Source of the DNA: Virgibacillus sp. AGTR
Lineage (GTDB): Bacteria; Bacillota; Bacilli; Bacillales; Amphibacillaceae
Length of the DNA stretch: 64,000 nt
Direction of reading: 5' to 3'
Assembly: GCF_016919725.2 (NCBI RefSeq)
Contig: NZ_JAJERH010000003.1
Span: 62,001-126,000, forward strand
The notes below the pieces were generated by a model that saw only the letters and a program-made list of their open reading frames with translations, made no database searches and was not told the DNA's origin. A program made the position numbers and the translations under genes. Positions 20,086-29,289 of the stretch are shown here, piece after piece. Position 1 is the first letter of the stretch. The number at the start of each line of letters is the position of its first letter.

Positions 20086-20122
20086 AAGCCATGGTGGATC
20101 ACTTATCCAGCATGGTTTTTTT
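20086..20122 (+). terminator. Terminator after the BTAD response regulator
   Basis: An imperfect stem AAGCCATGGTGGAT / ATCCAGCATGGTTT is followed by a T run, 12 bases after the gene. The 571-bp repeat starts directly after the T run. Confidence 0.7.
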
Positions 20123-20123
20123 A

Positions 20124-20694
20124 TAAGTTAAGAAAGTATAAAATCAGTGCAATGACTGCGTTAAGCCGAGTAGTTATTTTGAAATGTTGATGTATATTGG
20201 CAATGCTCCGACTAATTACTTCGCTTTCCGCGGGCACGGCCTCAACTAACTTTGCAAAGAAGAACACGTTGCAAAGTGGATTTTCGGCTCGCGCTAATTC
20301 CGCAGGAGTCTACGTAATTCGTCTCCGCTATGCGAAGGTGCAACAATTCTTGTCATAAGTAATAGGTTGACTTTTTTTACAATGGGTAAAGTGAAAATCG
20401 CTATCCGTGAGTATAAAAGCAGCTGTGTTACTTCATGCTAGCGTTGTAGAGCCTGATAATAGCGAAGGCCGGCTACTTCAACTCCTGTGGGAAATGTTTG
20501 ACCTGAAGATCCACTTTTTTGAGCGGGTTTTGCTAAAAAAGTTAGCTGAAGGACAAACCCCACGGAAAGAGAAGTGGGCAGCCGGAGTGGTGGTCAAGCA
20601 AGCAGTAGCTATTATTCCATAATAGCTACTAGAGGAAGCGTAAATCGGAGCATGTAGTGATAAGGACTGAGCGAATTTTGCTCCGTTTTTCTTA
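20124..20694. repeat. 571-bp dispersed repeat R1, copy 1
   Basis: The same 571 bp recur at 53272-53842 with about 18 differences by eye (~97% identity). Inside are two copies of one ~100-nt unit facing each other. The unit at 20219-20314 starts CTTCGCTTTCCGCGGG, passes AAAGTGGATTTTC and ends CCGCAGGAGTCTACG. The unit at 20476-20574 is its reverse complement (CTTCTCTTTCCGTGGGG, AAAGTGGATCTTC, CCACAGGAGTTGAAG). A 71-codon frame (20407-20622) crosses the second unit; three of its four differences between copies change an amino acid, so it is probably not a gene. A transcript could fold into a long hairpin. Confidence 0.85.
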
Positions 20695-20696
20695 AT

Positions 20697-20732
20697 ACGT
20701 TTCTAATCGGGTGCTTGCACTTTTGTTCTTTT
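20697..20732. repeat. Repeat M, right-end fragment (copy B)
   Basis: ACGTTTCTAATCGGGTGC followed by TTGCACTTTTGTTCTT matches the right end of the MITE-like repeat at 4965-4996. It abuts the end of R1 copy 1. Confidence 0.55.
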
Positions 20733-20908
20733 CAAAAACGGATTACAGGCCCAGTTTTAATGATTTGGTTTCGATTACATAATGGAAATGTTATGTAAAT
20801 GTAAAGATTTTGTAGAGGTTACTTTGTTACCATTTCAAGTCGGAAGGGCAATTGATTCGATATGCCCATTATTTTTATTTTAATGAGAAAAGAAAGGATG
20901 ATAGTGTA

Positions 20909-23900
20909 GTGAAAAAATCCCTATATGTGCTTTTTAGTCTATTGCTTCTTTTGCAAACTATATCTAGCAGTCTAGCATTTCCGATTCAGAGTCATGCTCA
21001 AGGCGCTGAGACTGGAATTGTAAAGAAGATAGAGCTTTTAGATGAAGCAGGTAATCCTATTATGGATCAAGACACAAAGGCTTCTAGTATGAAAGTAAGT
21101 TGGTCTATTGAAGGATTAGAAGTAGAAAAAGATAAAGCTTACATCCATGACTTGCCTACTGGTGTAGACATGGAAAAGAATTATCAAGGAGAAGTAACAA
21201 ATGGAGGTAAGAAGGTTGGATCGTATTATACAGATACGAATAATACGATAACAATAACCTTCAATGAGGAAATAGTGAATGCACCTCGTGCAAGTGGGAC
21301 ATTTATTATAGATCTTGCGCATCAAGATTCCCCTGCCTTGACCAATGAAACGGATAATCAGCAAGCATTGGAAGAGGAAGCAGAAGAAAAACCCCACAAA
21401 GACACTGAATCTAACGAAAAGCAAGAAGAAAAATCTACCATTGAGGACAATCTCCCTAAAGAAGATGATCATGTAGAACGTAAAAGCGAAAAAAGCAGTG
21501 AATCAGATACGGCACAGAGTGAGGGTACAGAGAAAAAGAATAAACTTACCGCCAAAAAAGAAATAATGGAAAACATTCTTACAAGTGCTGAATTATCCTA
21601 TGAGGATACTGACGGTAATGCAGTTGAAAAACCAGATATTAATTCGCTTATATCCATCAATTATACATGGGAACTTGCAAATAATCATGGATATAAAGCT
21701 GGAGATGAATTTCACTTTGACGTTCCAAAGGAGCTTAAAGTATATAACAGTATTGATAAAGCTGAAATGAATTTTAACGGAGAAACAATCGGGTATTTCT
21801 CTGTTAATGAGAGTGGATCAGCTACCATTACGTTCACGAAGTTTATTGAAGACTTTTCAAACATCAATGGCTCTATCGAGATCTGGACGGAGTTAAGTGA
21901 AGATATTATTATCACAGAAGAGAAAGAAGTGATCGTTACACCAATTGAGGGTAAAGAATCGGTTACGATCCCAATCGAATTTCTACCAATTGGACCTTCT
22001 GTTGAGAAAAAAGGAATACCAAATCGTGATTATAATGCGGAGACAATTGAGTGGACAGTCGACTTTAATAAAAGTCTAGAGTCACTCAAGAATCCACTGT
22101 TACAAGACCCTATTCAGGCAGGTCAATCCTTATTGGCTGACTCCATTAAACTCTATCATCTAGATACAAAGCTAAATGGGGAAGTATCATTGGGAGAAGA
22201 AGTGAATCCTAATACGTATACAATAGGTAAGACGGAGAACGGTGAAGATTTTACCATTGTTTTTGATAAGGATATTCATACTGCTTATCGGTTAGTATAT
22301 CAAACAGAAATTACAGATGAAGATCAGAAGGCATTTCATAATGAAGCAAGTTTGGTTTCTGATAACCAACAACCAAAATCTGCAGATGCTACGGTAAGTG
22401 TCAAGCGTGGCAGTCCTTTAGAAAAACAATCAATAGCCTACGATAAAGAAAATCAGATAATTACATGGGAAATTAAATACAACTATAATGAAAAAACAAT
22501 TAAACAGCAGGATGCTCTATTAAAAGACTTTTTTAACACCAGTCAAGACCTTGTCGAGAGCTCTTTTGACGTTAAGAAGATCACTATTGATAAAGATGGT
22601 AATGAGGTAGGTAATGGTGAAGATTTTGAGAATTATACAGTAACCGCTAAGACAGAAGCAGGAAAAAATGGATTTCATCTACAGTTTGATGAAAATGTTA
22701 CATCTGCCTATAAAATTACTTATCAAACAAAAGCGTCCGAACGCGTTTTTGAAAATGAAAAAATAACGAATAAAGTAGAAACTGGCAATCATAACGCAGA
22801 GGGTAGTCAGAATATCGGCCAACAAATCTTATTTAAGAGTCACGGAACACCAAATTATAAGGATAAAACCGTGGATTGGACCGTTACATTTAATAAAGAT
22901 AAGCACCCAATGAACGATGTGGTTTTAACCGATGTATTTACGAATGAAGGGCTAATCTTAAAACCGGAAACGCTTAAAATTGCAACTGAGAATAAGGAAC
23001 TTGTTGAAGGAAAAGACTATACATTAATTAAAAATGAAGCTAATCAATTTGAAATTCGGTTTAACAATCAAATAAATACGCCGCATACCATAACATACAC
23101 TACCGAATTTATTTACGAAGCAAGAGCGGATAAAGGGAAGAATTATTTAGAAAATAAGGCAATATTTAATTGGACGGATGAACACGGAAGCTCAAAAACG
23201 CAAGAGACAAGCAAGCAATTTAAACCAGATGAGTATACACAGTCGAACGGGTTTAAGTATGGCTCCTATAATGCAGTAGATAAAGAAATCACCTGGAATA
23301 TTGGAGTAAACTATAATTTAAAAACAATCGAAAATCCTATTATAAAAGACTTCATTCAAGGAAATCAGCGGCTAGTAAAAGATTCGATTACCATATATAA
23401 GATGAATTTGACTGGCGGCGAAAATGGAACGGAAGTCGAAGAGCATGTACCAAGTGAAGACTACTCCATAAGTTGGATTAAAGACAAGGATGGAACTCCA
23501 GGTTTTCAAATTTCGTTTAATCAGGAAATTCATTCACCGTATAAAATCGTCTATAAAACAAGCCTTAAGGATTTAGATCTTGTAGACGCGAGCTATGAAA
23601 ATACAGCAACTTTATACAATGGTGAAACAAAAGAGACGGATCTACATGCTTCTGTTGCCATTCCGCATGGAGGAAAGTATACAACAAAGACAGGGAAACA
23701 AAATGGCAAAATTATTGATTGGAAGGTAAATATTAATTTTGGACAGTCTCGGGTTACCAACGCTACTGTTATTGATAACCCTAGTGAGAACCAATCGTTA
23801 TTGGAAAGCTCATTTGATGTGTACGCTACAACGATAAGTGAGGATGGGAAAGTAGCAAAGAAAGATAAATTAGAGCGCGACAAAGATTATACGTTAACAC

Positions 23901-26281
23901 TTCATAAAAATCCTGATTCTTTTACACTTACATTTTCAGAAGAAATCAATGAAGCGTATATCTTGGAATATCAATCACTTATTCTAGATAAACCTGGATC
24001 TAAAATAAAAAATGACGTATCGTTTAACGGAGAGAACATTGATATCGTTGAGCATGAATCAAGTGAAACGGTTCAAGTACGACGTACCTCTGGGATGGGT
24101 GATGGTACAGGTGAAATTGGACACCTGACCGTTACGAAAACGGATAAAGCAACAGGGGTGCCATTACAAGGAGCAGTATTTTCTCTCGTAGATAAAGATA
24201 GTGGTGTAGTTATTGATAGGCTAACGACTGGAAAAGACGGCGTAGTTGCTTTTGATCGATTGCTATATGGAGATTATATTTTAACAGAGGAAAAGGCCCC
24301 AGATGGATATTTGATAGATAATAAGCAACAAACTATTACGATTTATCAGCCTTTTGAGCAAGGAAACAATGAAAAAACAGGGAATCAGCTAACGGTTACG
24401 AACACCGAGATAATCCGTGCAGTAGAACTGACGAAAAAAGACAAAGAGACGAATGAAGTATTAGCTGGTGCAGTTTTTTCATTACAAGAAAAAGTTGGAG
24501 ACACGTATGAAGAAATTGCAGAATTAACAACAGATGATCAGGGGATCATCTTTATCGATCAGCTTAAATCAGGTGAGTACAGGTTTATGGAGAAAAAAGC
24601 CCCGGATGGGTACAAATTGAGTGAAAAACCTATTCCGTTTTCTATTCATGATAAACAAACAGAAGCTATTTATTTATCAGCAGAAAATGAAAAACTAGGT
24701 TCTGTTCAATTAACTAAATTTGATCAAAAAGATCATGCAAAAGTGTTAAAAGGTGCGACGTTTAAGCTAGAAAAGGCAGATGGAACGATTGTTCACCCAT
24801 CTTTAACAACGAATGATGCGGGCGAGATATTTGTTGGAAACTTACAACCAGGTAACTATCAATTTGTGGAAACAAAAGCACCAACGTTTTACCAACGTAA
24901 TCATCAACCAATCCCATTTACGGTGAAAGATGGAGAAACAGCAACGATTTTAGTTGAAGCTCCTAATCAATTAATAAGGGGTAAGGTAGAATTAACAAAG
25001 GTTGATAGTGATAATAAGGAAATCGTACTTGAAGGTGCAACGTTTAACTTATTAGATAATGAAGGAAACCTGATAAAGGAAGACATAACAACGAATGGTA
25101 ATGGAAAGTTGGTTGTTAATAACTTACAACCAGGAAACTATCAATTTGTAGAAACAAAAGCACCAGAACATTATCAGCTAAATCAAAAACCGATGCCGTT
25201 TACCATTGAGAAAAGTAAAACGGAAGATACTGTCCATGCTACAAAGGTACAGGTTACGAATCAACTCATTCCAGGCTCAGTAGAATTAACGAAAGTTGAC
25301 AAATATGACCATGAAAAATTCCTAGAGAATGCTGTATTTGAATTACAAGATAAGGATGGGAATACCATCAAAAAAGGAATGACAACGAATGAAGATGGAA
25401 AACTTCTGATAAACAATCTACGACCAGGTCATTATCAATTTGTAGAAACAAAAGCACCAGCGTATTATCAATTAGATCAAAAACCAATTGAATTTGAAGT
25501 TAAGAAAAGTCAAGCTGAACCATTATCTATTTCTGCAGAAAATGAATGGATTACTGGTAAGGTGGAATTGACGAAGGTAGATGCAGATAACAGTAATATA
25601 TCTTTATCTGGTGCGGAATTTACATTGGAGGATGCAGAAGGAAATATACTACAAGAAGGCTTAACAACAAATAAAGCTGGAAAGCTAGTTGTAGACGATT
25701 TAAAACCAGGAAACTATCGGTTTGTCGAAACAAAAGCTCCGTTTGGCTATTATTTAGATGACACATCCATTCCATTTACAATCGAGAAAAGTAAAACAGA
25801 AGCGGATGTCAAATTGGTTCAACTAAATGTAGAAAATAAAATAATTCCAGGCTCTGTTGTACTTACCAAAGTTGATCATAGTAATAGCGATAAGCTGTTG
25901 CCAAACGCTGAATTCAAGCTTCAAGATGCAAATGGTAAGACGTTGAAGCAAGGGCTACTGACGGATGCGCAAGGTCAAATTACCGTAGATAATTTAAAGC
26001 CTGGAAGCTATCAATTTGTGGAAACAAAAGCACCGATAGGCTATCAATTGGATTCTACACCGATTCCATTCAAGATAGAAAAAGGTCAATCAGACCTTGT
26101 CAGGTTAACTGCTACAAATCAAGCTACACTATCAGGAACCGACAAACCAGAAGATACTACGCCAACCTATAATAAACTTCCACAAACTGGAGAAGAATGG
26201 CTTAGGTATTTGTTGATATTAGGAATTACATCAATAATGATTGGAACGATAGTCGTGTTCCGAAGACGTAAACAAGTATAA
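20909..26281 (+). CDS. LPXTG wall-anchored adhesin with collagen-binding-like and SpaA/CnaB repeats
   Basis: 1790 residues from the GTG at 20909 (AAAGGATG 8 bases upstream; the frame runs 19 codons further without a better site). A signal peptide ends near QSHAQG. An acidic low-complexity linker (about 150-215, Glu/Lys/Ser rich) follows an N-terminal adhesin-like domain. Five collagen-binding-like modules begin with a Trp-containing strand at about residues 380, 517, 654, 794 and 936 (IEWTVDF, ITWEIKY, VDWTVTF, ITWNIGV, IDWKVNI). Seven SpaA/CnaB repeats start near 1072, 1171, 1265, 1359, 1458, 1551 and 1650; most carry LTKVD and VETKAP, the Lys and Glu expected for internal isopeptide bonds. 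The end is LPQTGEE (from 1757), a helix and RRRKQ. It is probably displayed on the wall by the sortase 30 bases downstream. Ligand unknown. Confidence 0.93.
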   Translation: MKKSLYVLFSLLLLLQTISSSLAFPIQSHAQGAETGIVKKIELLDEAGNPIMDQDTKASSMKVSWSIEGLEVEKDKAYIHDLPTGVDMEKNYQGEVTNGGKKVGSYYTDTNNTITITFNEEIVNAPRASGTFIIDLAHQDSPALTNETDNQQALEEEAEEKPHKDTESNEKQEEKSTIEDNLPKEDDHVERKSEKSSESDTAQSEGTEKKNKLTAKKEIMENILTSAELSYEDTDGNAVEKPDINSLISINYTWELANNHGYKAGDEFHFDVPKELKVYNSIDKAEMNFNGETIGYFSVNESGSATITFTKFIEDFSNINGSIEIWTELSEDIIITEEKEVIVTPIEGKESVTIPIEFLPIGPSVEKKGIPNRDYNAETIEWTVDFNKSLESLKNPLLQDPIQAGQSLLADSIKLYHLDTKLNGEVSLGEEVNPNTYTIGKTENGEDFTIVFDKDIHTAYRLVYQTEITDEDQKAFHNEASLVSDNQQPKSADATVSVKRGSPLEKQSIAYDKENQIITWEIKYNYNEKTIKQQDALLKDFFNTSQDLVESSFDVKKITIDKDGNEVGNGEDFENYTVTAKTEAGKNGFHLQFDENVTSAYKITYQTKASERVFENEKITNKVETGNHNAEGSQNIGQQILFKSHGTPNYKDKTVDWTVTFNKDKHPMNDVVLTDVFTNEGLILKPETLKIATENKELVEGKDYTLIKNEANQFEIRFNNQINTPHTITYTTEFIYEARADKGKNYLENKAIFNWTDEHGSSKTQETSKQFKPDEYTQSNGFKYGSYNAVDKEITWNIGVNYNLKTIENPIIKDFIQGNQRLVKDSITIYKMNLTGGENGTEVEEHVPSEDYSISWIKDKDGTPGFQISFNQEIHSPYKIVYKTSLKDLDLVDASYENTATLYNGETKETDLHASVAIPHGGKYTTKTGKQNGKIIDWKVNINFGQSRVTNATVIDNPSENQSLLESSFDVYATTISEDGKVAKKDKLERDKDYTLTLHKNPDSFTLTFSEEINEAYILEYQSLILDKPGSKIKNDVSFNGENIDIVEHESSETVQVRRTSGMGDGTGEIGHLTVTKTDKATGVPLQGAVFSLVDKDSGVVIDRLTTGKDGVVAFDRLLYGDYILTEEKAPDGYLIDNKQQTITIYQPFEQGNNEKTGNQLTVTNTEIIRAVELTKKDKETNEVLAGAVFSLQEKVGDTYEEIAELTTDDQGIIFIDQLKSGEYRFMEKKAPDGYKLSEKPIPFSIHDKQTEAIYLSAENEKLGSVQLTKFDQKDHAKVLKGATFKLEKADGTIVHPSLTTNDAGEIFVGNLQPGNYQFVETKAPTFYQRNHQPIPFTVKDGETATILVEAPNQLIRGKVELTKVDSDNKEIVLEGATFNLLDNEGNLIKEDITTNGNGKLVVNNLQPGNYQFVETKAPEHYQLNQKPMPFTIEKSKTEDTVHATKVQVTNQLIPGSVELTKVDKYDHEKFLENAVFELQDKDGNTIKKGMTTNEDGKLLINNLRPGHYQFVETKAPAYYQLDQKPIEFEVKKSQAEPLSISAENEWITGKVELTKVDADNSNISLSGAEFTLEDAEGNILQEGLTTNKAGKLVVDDLKPGNYRFVETKAPFGYYLDDTSIPFTIEKSKTEADVKLVQLNVENKIIPGSVVLTKVDHSNSDKLLPNAEFKLQDANGKTLKQGLLTDAQGQITVDNLKPGSYQFVETKAPIGYQLDSTPIPFKIEKGQSDLVRLTATNQATLSGTDKPEDTTPTYNKLPQTGEEWLRYLLILGITSIMIGTIVVFRRRKQV

Positions 26282-26311
26282 TTTTTGGTAAGCAAAGGGA
26301 TGCGTTCATTG

Positions 26312-26902
26312 ATGAATAGAAATAAAATAATTGGGGGAGCGTTTATTTTCATCGGACTCATCTTAGTTGCAATTCCTTTATACTATGAATGGAATCAACA
26401 AAAAGAAGTAAATGCTCTTGAAGACGCGTTATCCTTGATAGCGCAATCAGACGATGAGTCAGTGGATTTATCTACAATCGATGATTTGCCCTTCACACAA
26501 GAAGAATTAAAGCAAGTGATTGAATTAGAAATCCCTTCCATCGACTTAAAACAAAAGGTGTTGCCTGAAACTACTGAAGCGAATTTGAGTATTGCATTAA
26601 CTCAGATTAAACCGAATCAAACTCCAGGTGAGGGAAACTTTACAATAGCAGGGCATCGTGGATATCGAGGTGATCGACATTTTCGCCAGTTGCCAGAAGT
26701 GTCGATAGGTGATAAAGCTATTCTTCATACGGCGACTAAGAAATATGTATATGAGATTACCTCGTCAGAAGTTATTGAGGCAACGAAGGTTGAGATTCTT
26801 GAGGATAAAGATAATAAAAGGGAAATTACATTAATCACCTGTACAATAGATGGAAAAGAGCGTATTGCATTAAAGGGTAGATTAATAGATCGTGAAGTTT
26901 AA
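26312..26902 (+). CDS. Sortase, probably dedicated to the upstream adhesin
   Basis: 196 residues. A single N-terminal helix (IIGGAFIFIGLILVAIPLYY) anchors an extracellular transpeptidase that cuts LPXTG between T and G and joins the protein to the wall. Catalytic residues are visible: His115 in AGHRGYRG, Cys177 in ITLITCT and Arg184 in GKERIALKGR. There is no C-terminal membrane helix, which argues against a class C pilus sortase and for a class A/D-like enzyme. AAAGGG at 26295 favours TTG 26309 or ATG 26312 as start; longer in-frame starts have no site. It lies about 30 bases after the adhesin, clearly co-transcribed. Confidence 0.92.
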   Translation: MNRNKIIGGAFIFIGLILVAIPLYYEWNQQKEVNALEDALSLIAQSDDESVDLSTIDDLPFTQEELKQVIELEIPSIDLKQKVLPETTEANLSIALTQIKPNQTPGEGNFTIAGHRGYRGDRHFRQLPEVSIGDKAILHTATKKYVYEITSSEVIEATKVEILEDKDNKREITLITCTIDGKERIALKGRLIDREV

Positions 26903-26908
26903 TGGTTA

Positions 26909-26947
26909 AATCCTGTAGTTGTTTAATTGCTACAGGATTATTTTTTC
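26909..26947 (+). terminator. Terminator of the adhesin-sortase operon
   Basis: A perfect 10-bp stem AATCCTGTAG / CTACAGGATT with an 11-base loop is followed by ATTTTTT. It separates the sortase from the LuxR-type gene. Confidence 0.88.
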
Positions 26948-26975
26948 AATCTGTAAATAAAAGTAGGGAAGTCAG

Positions 26976-27644
26976 ATGATTAAAGTTGTATGCATAAATA
27001 TGAGTGAAGGTATAAATCAAAACACACATTTATTATTAGAGAACGAACCGGATATCGAAATGTTAGAAATTGAACGTAATACGAATAATCGAACGATCTT
27101 TAAGAAACTAGAGGATTTTAAACCTGATATTGCACTCATACAGTTAAATAAATTTACGAAATCTATTAAGTCTAAGCTAAAGGAAATTAGAGAGAGCTAC
27201 TCACATATAAGTTTAATGTTTATGATGTCAGATGTGGACGTGAATGTTATTCGTACAGCAATTGATAAAGAAGGACGAGGGTTCTTAGTAAGTACTATTA
27301 CCGGCGAAGGACTTGTTCATTCCATAAGAAATGTTTACGATAGTCAATTTGTTTTTTCCGAAGCTATTGCAAAGCAAATGATTGATATAATTGGGCCAAA
27401 AAATATTGGTAATAAAGAAAAGCTGAAACAGAAATTATGTAGTAATGGTATAGATGTTAGTAAGCGAGATATGGACGTATTGTATTTAATGTATAAAAAT
27501 TACAGTAATAAAGAAATTGCCAATACCCTACAATTATCTGAAAAAACAATTAGAGATTATGTAAGCAACGCTTATAAAAAAGTAAAAAACAGCAATCGCA
27601 AAAGTGTAATAGAGTTTTTACATTACCTAATGGCAGATGATTAA
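26976..27644 (+). CDS. LuxR/NarL-type regulator with a degenerate receiver
   Basis: 222 residues. The C-terminal HTH (DMDVLYLMYKNYSNKEIANT followed by LQLSEKTIRDYVSNAYKKV) is a clear LuxR/NarL domain. The N-terminal 120 residues have receiver-like spacing, but the acidic pair is missing (VVCINMSEG) and the phospho-acceptor Asp is replaced by Gln56 (DIALIQLNKF). It therefore probably does not work by phosphorylation. It stands just after the adhesin-sortase terminator and may control that operon. No kinase is adjacent. Confidence 0.82.
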   Translation: MIKVVCINMSEGINQNTHLLLENEPDIEMLEIERNTNNRTIFKKLEDFKPDIALIQLNKFTKSIKSKLKEIRESYSHISLMFMMSDVDVNVIRTAIDKEGRGFLVSTITGEGLVHSIRNVYDSQFVFSEAIAKQMIDIIGPKNIGNKEKLKQKLCSNGIDVSKRDMDVLYLMYKNYSNKEIANTLQLSEKTIRDYVSNAYKKVKNSNRKSVIEFLHYLMADD

Positions 27645-27678
27645 GAAAGGAGTACTACACTATATTTGTAAGCTTTTA

Positions 27679-28134
27679 TTAGTTAGACAACCAACTAAAT
27701 CCCTTCCATATGACAACTAAAAAGATGAAGTAACCAACAAACGAATAAATGTGATTCCAATCCTCATGATGAACAAACAAGCCTACTTGTTCAGCTATTT
27801 GTTCAATCATGCAAATCAGAAAGCTACATGTAAAGAGGAAAAAGGTACGGGGAATGGTTTTTAAGTGGCGCATAACACGGATAAATAAAATGGAAGCTAC
27901 TGGGAGAATGATGAGCGTAAATAGTATATTAATGGAAAAGAGTCTTGGAAATAGTCGTATAGGAAAGGAATACATCCCCATTTCAACGCAAACTAAATCT
28001 AAGTAAGTACCGATTAGTGAGGCGAATAATATTACAGTGATATATGCATGAATAGATCGCTTACTTTTGGAAGATCGCATTTTTTGCGATAATCGCAAAT
28101 TCGATTTTTTCGAGGTCGTTACAATAATCATCAT
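27679..28134 (-). CDS. Small multi-pass membrane protein, CBO0543-like
   Basis: About 151 residues with a basic N terminus and four or five hydrophobic helices (AYITVILFASLIGTYLD, LFTLIILPVASILFIRV, TFFLFTCSFLICMIEQ, FVGYFIFLVVIW). Length and the E/H pattern between the last helices resemble the CBO0543 family of Bacillaceae and Clostridia; function unknown. The start is uncertain. ATG 28134 follows GGTGGGG but overlaps the DUF2515 gene by 74 bases; ATG 28080 overlaps by 20 but has no binding site. Confidence 0.6.
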   Translation of the reverse strand: MMIIVTTSKKSNLRLSQKMRSSKSKRSIHAYITVILFASLIGTYLDLVCVEMGMYSFPIRLFPRLFSINILFTLIILPVASILFIRVMRHLKTIPRTFFLFTCSFLICMIEQIAEQVGLFVHHEDWNHIYSFVGYFIFLVVIWKGFSWLSN

Positions 28135-29206
28135 ATATATCCCCACCTGTATCTATTTCTTTTTTATCTAAGTAATGTAATATTCGAAAGTCGTTGAACC
28201 AATCCCCTTTTTCTGCCTCCTCATGTTCTATATCCTTCCAAGCAAATTTTAATGGTGGACTATAAATACGTGGTTCATCCTTTCTTAACTTGCAATGCTT
28301 GGTTCTTCGTTTGTATATGGTACCTGGTACAGATTCATTTACTGGATGAAATAGATCTTTCCAATAATCAGACCGCGAACCCGTATGCGGATGCTTACTT
28401 GCCCATTGTAAGATAGCTTGTAGAACGGGATTACGTTGAAAAAGTAAGTCATATAAGCGAATGCCGATCATAATTCGTTTATGTAGATCAGCGAATTGAT
28501 AAAGTGTTTCGCCGATAATCCGAGGCCTACCAGTTACTTCACTAAGTTTAGGGAAGATAATGTGGTTGAATCGTAAAGCATCGTATAGTTTAAATTCGAT
28601 GGTGTGTAATACGGTTTCTTGAAATTGCTTGTTTAGAACGACTCTATTTTCTAAATAATTCTGTTCATTAATGACCATCGCAATAGCTAATTTTCGACAA
28701 TCCCTAAACTTCCAAAAATCATTCCAAATAGCTTCCATAAACACCGAAACATTCAAGTATGGAAGTAAGTAGAATAAGTTCTTCTGATTTATCAGACTAT
28801 GTTGATATAATAAACATTGTGGGAATACGTCTTGAAAAATGAGCCAGTTTCCCCGCTCTAAAAATAAGAAAAAATGTTCACGCTCAGCCTCTGTCATTAA
28901 TCTGGGAAGTAAATCTCCTTTAAGGTCTGTCATATTCCAACCACCATTTCTAGAAACTAGATGACCTAAGAGTGCCCAGTGAATTTCCGGATAAACGCAG
29001 TAAAATTGGTAATAAGCTTTTGTTCTTGTTACGTTATTCTTATTTAATTTGCTTGTTTTTGCTTTGATTTGTTGAATGAGGTTAAATTCCCATTCGGTGA
29101 GATCGGATTCAGAAACAGACAGAGGTCTATGTCTAATGATATGTTTTAAATGTCTTTTTAATTTCCGATTGCTCGTTGCTCGTTTTTTAACCATACATTT
29201 TATCAT
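28061..29206 (-). CDS. yppC: DUF2515 family protein (YppC-like)
   Basis: About 381 residues, soluble, function unknown. Family-like stretches are HWALLGHLVSRNGGWNMTDL, HFFLFLERGNWLIFQDVFPQ, LFYLLPYLNVSVFMEAIW, and TGRPRIIGETLYQFADLHKR. The ATG at 29206 is chosen because AGGGAGGTG lies 5 bases upstream; the frame is open for another 63 codons across the divergent promoter region, which is not credible as coding. It is divergent from sqhC, with only 83 bases between starts. Confidence 0.8.
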   Translation of the reverse strand: MIKCMVKKRATSNRKLKRHLKHIIRHRPLSVSESDLTEWEFNLIQQIKAKTSKLNKNNVTRTKAYYQFYCVYPEIHWALLGHLVSRNGGWNMTDLKGDLLPRLMTEAEREHFFLFLERGNWLIFQDVFPQCLLYQHSLINQKNLFYLLPYLNVSVFMEAIWNDFWKFRDCRKLAIAMVINEQNYLENRVVLNKQFQETVLHTIEFKLYDALRFNHIIFPKLSEVTGRPRIIGETLYQFADLHKRIMIGIRLYDLLFQRNPVLQAILQWASKHPHTGSRSDYWKDLFHPVNESVPGTIYKRRTKHCKLRKDEPRIYSPPLKFAWKDIEHEEAEKGDWFNDFRILHYLDKKEIDTGGDIYDDYCNDLEKIEFAIIAKNAIFQK

Positions 29207-29289
29207 AAAGCACCTCCCTCTAAGGCATATGCATCGTAGTAGTGGCATATGTTTTTCCATAATAGCTTTCAAAAAGGAGTACATATCGT

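Noticed and set aside
20407-20622. 71-codon ORF inside repeat R1 (also 53555-53770)
   Set aside because: Most differences between the two copies change the amino acid, the frame crosses an inverted repeat unit and no binding site precedes it; better explained as repeat DNA.
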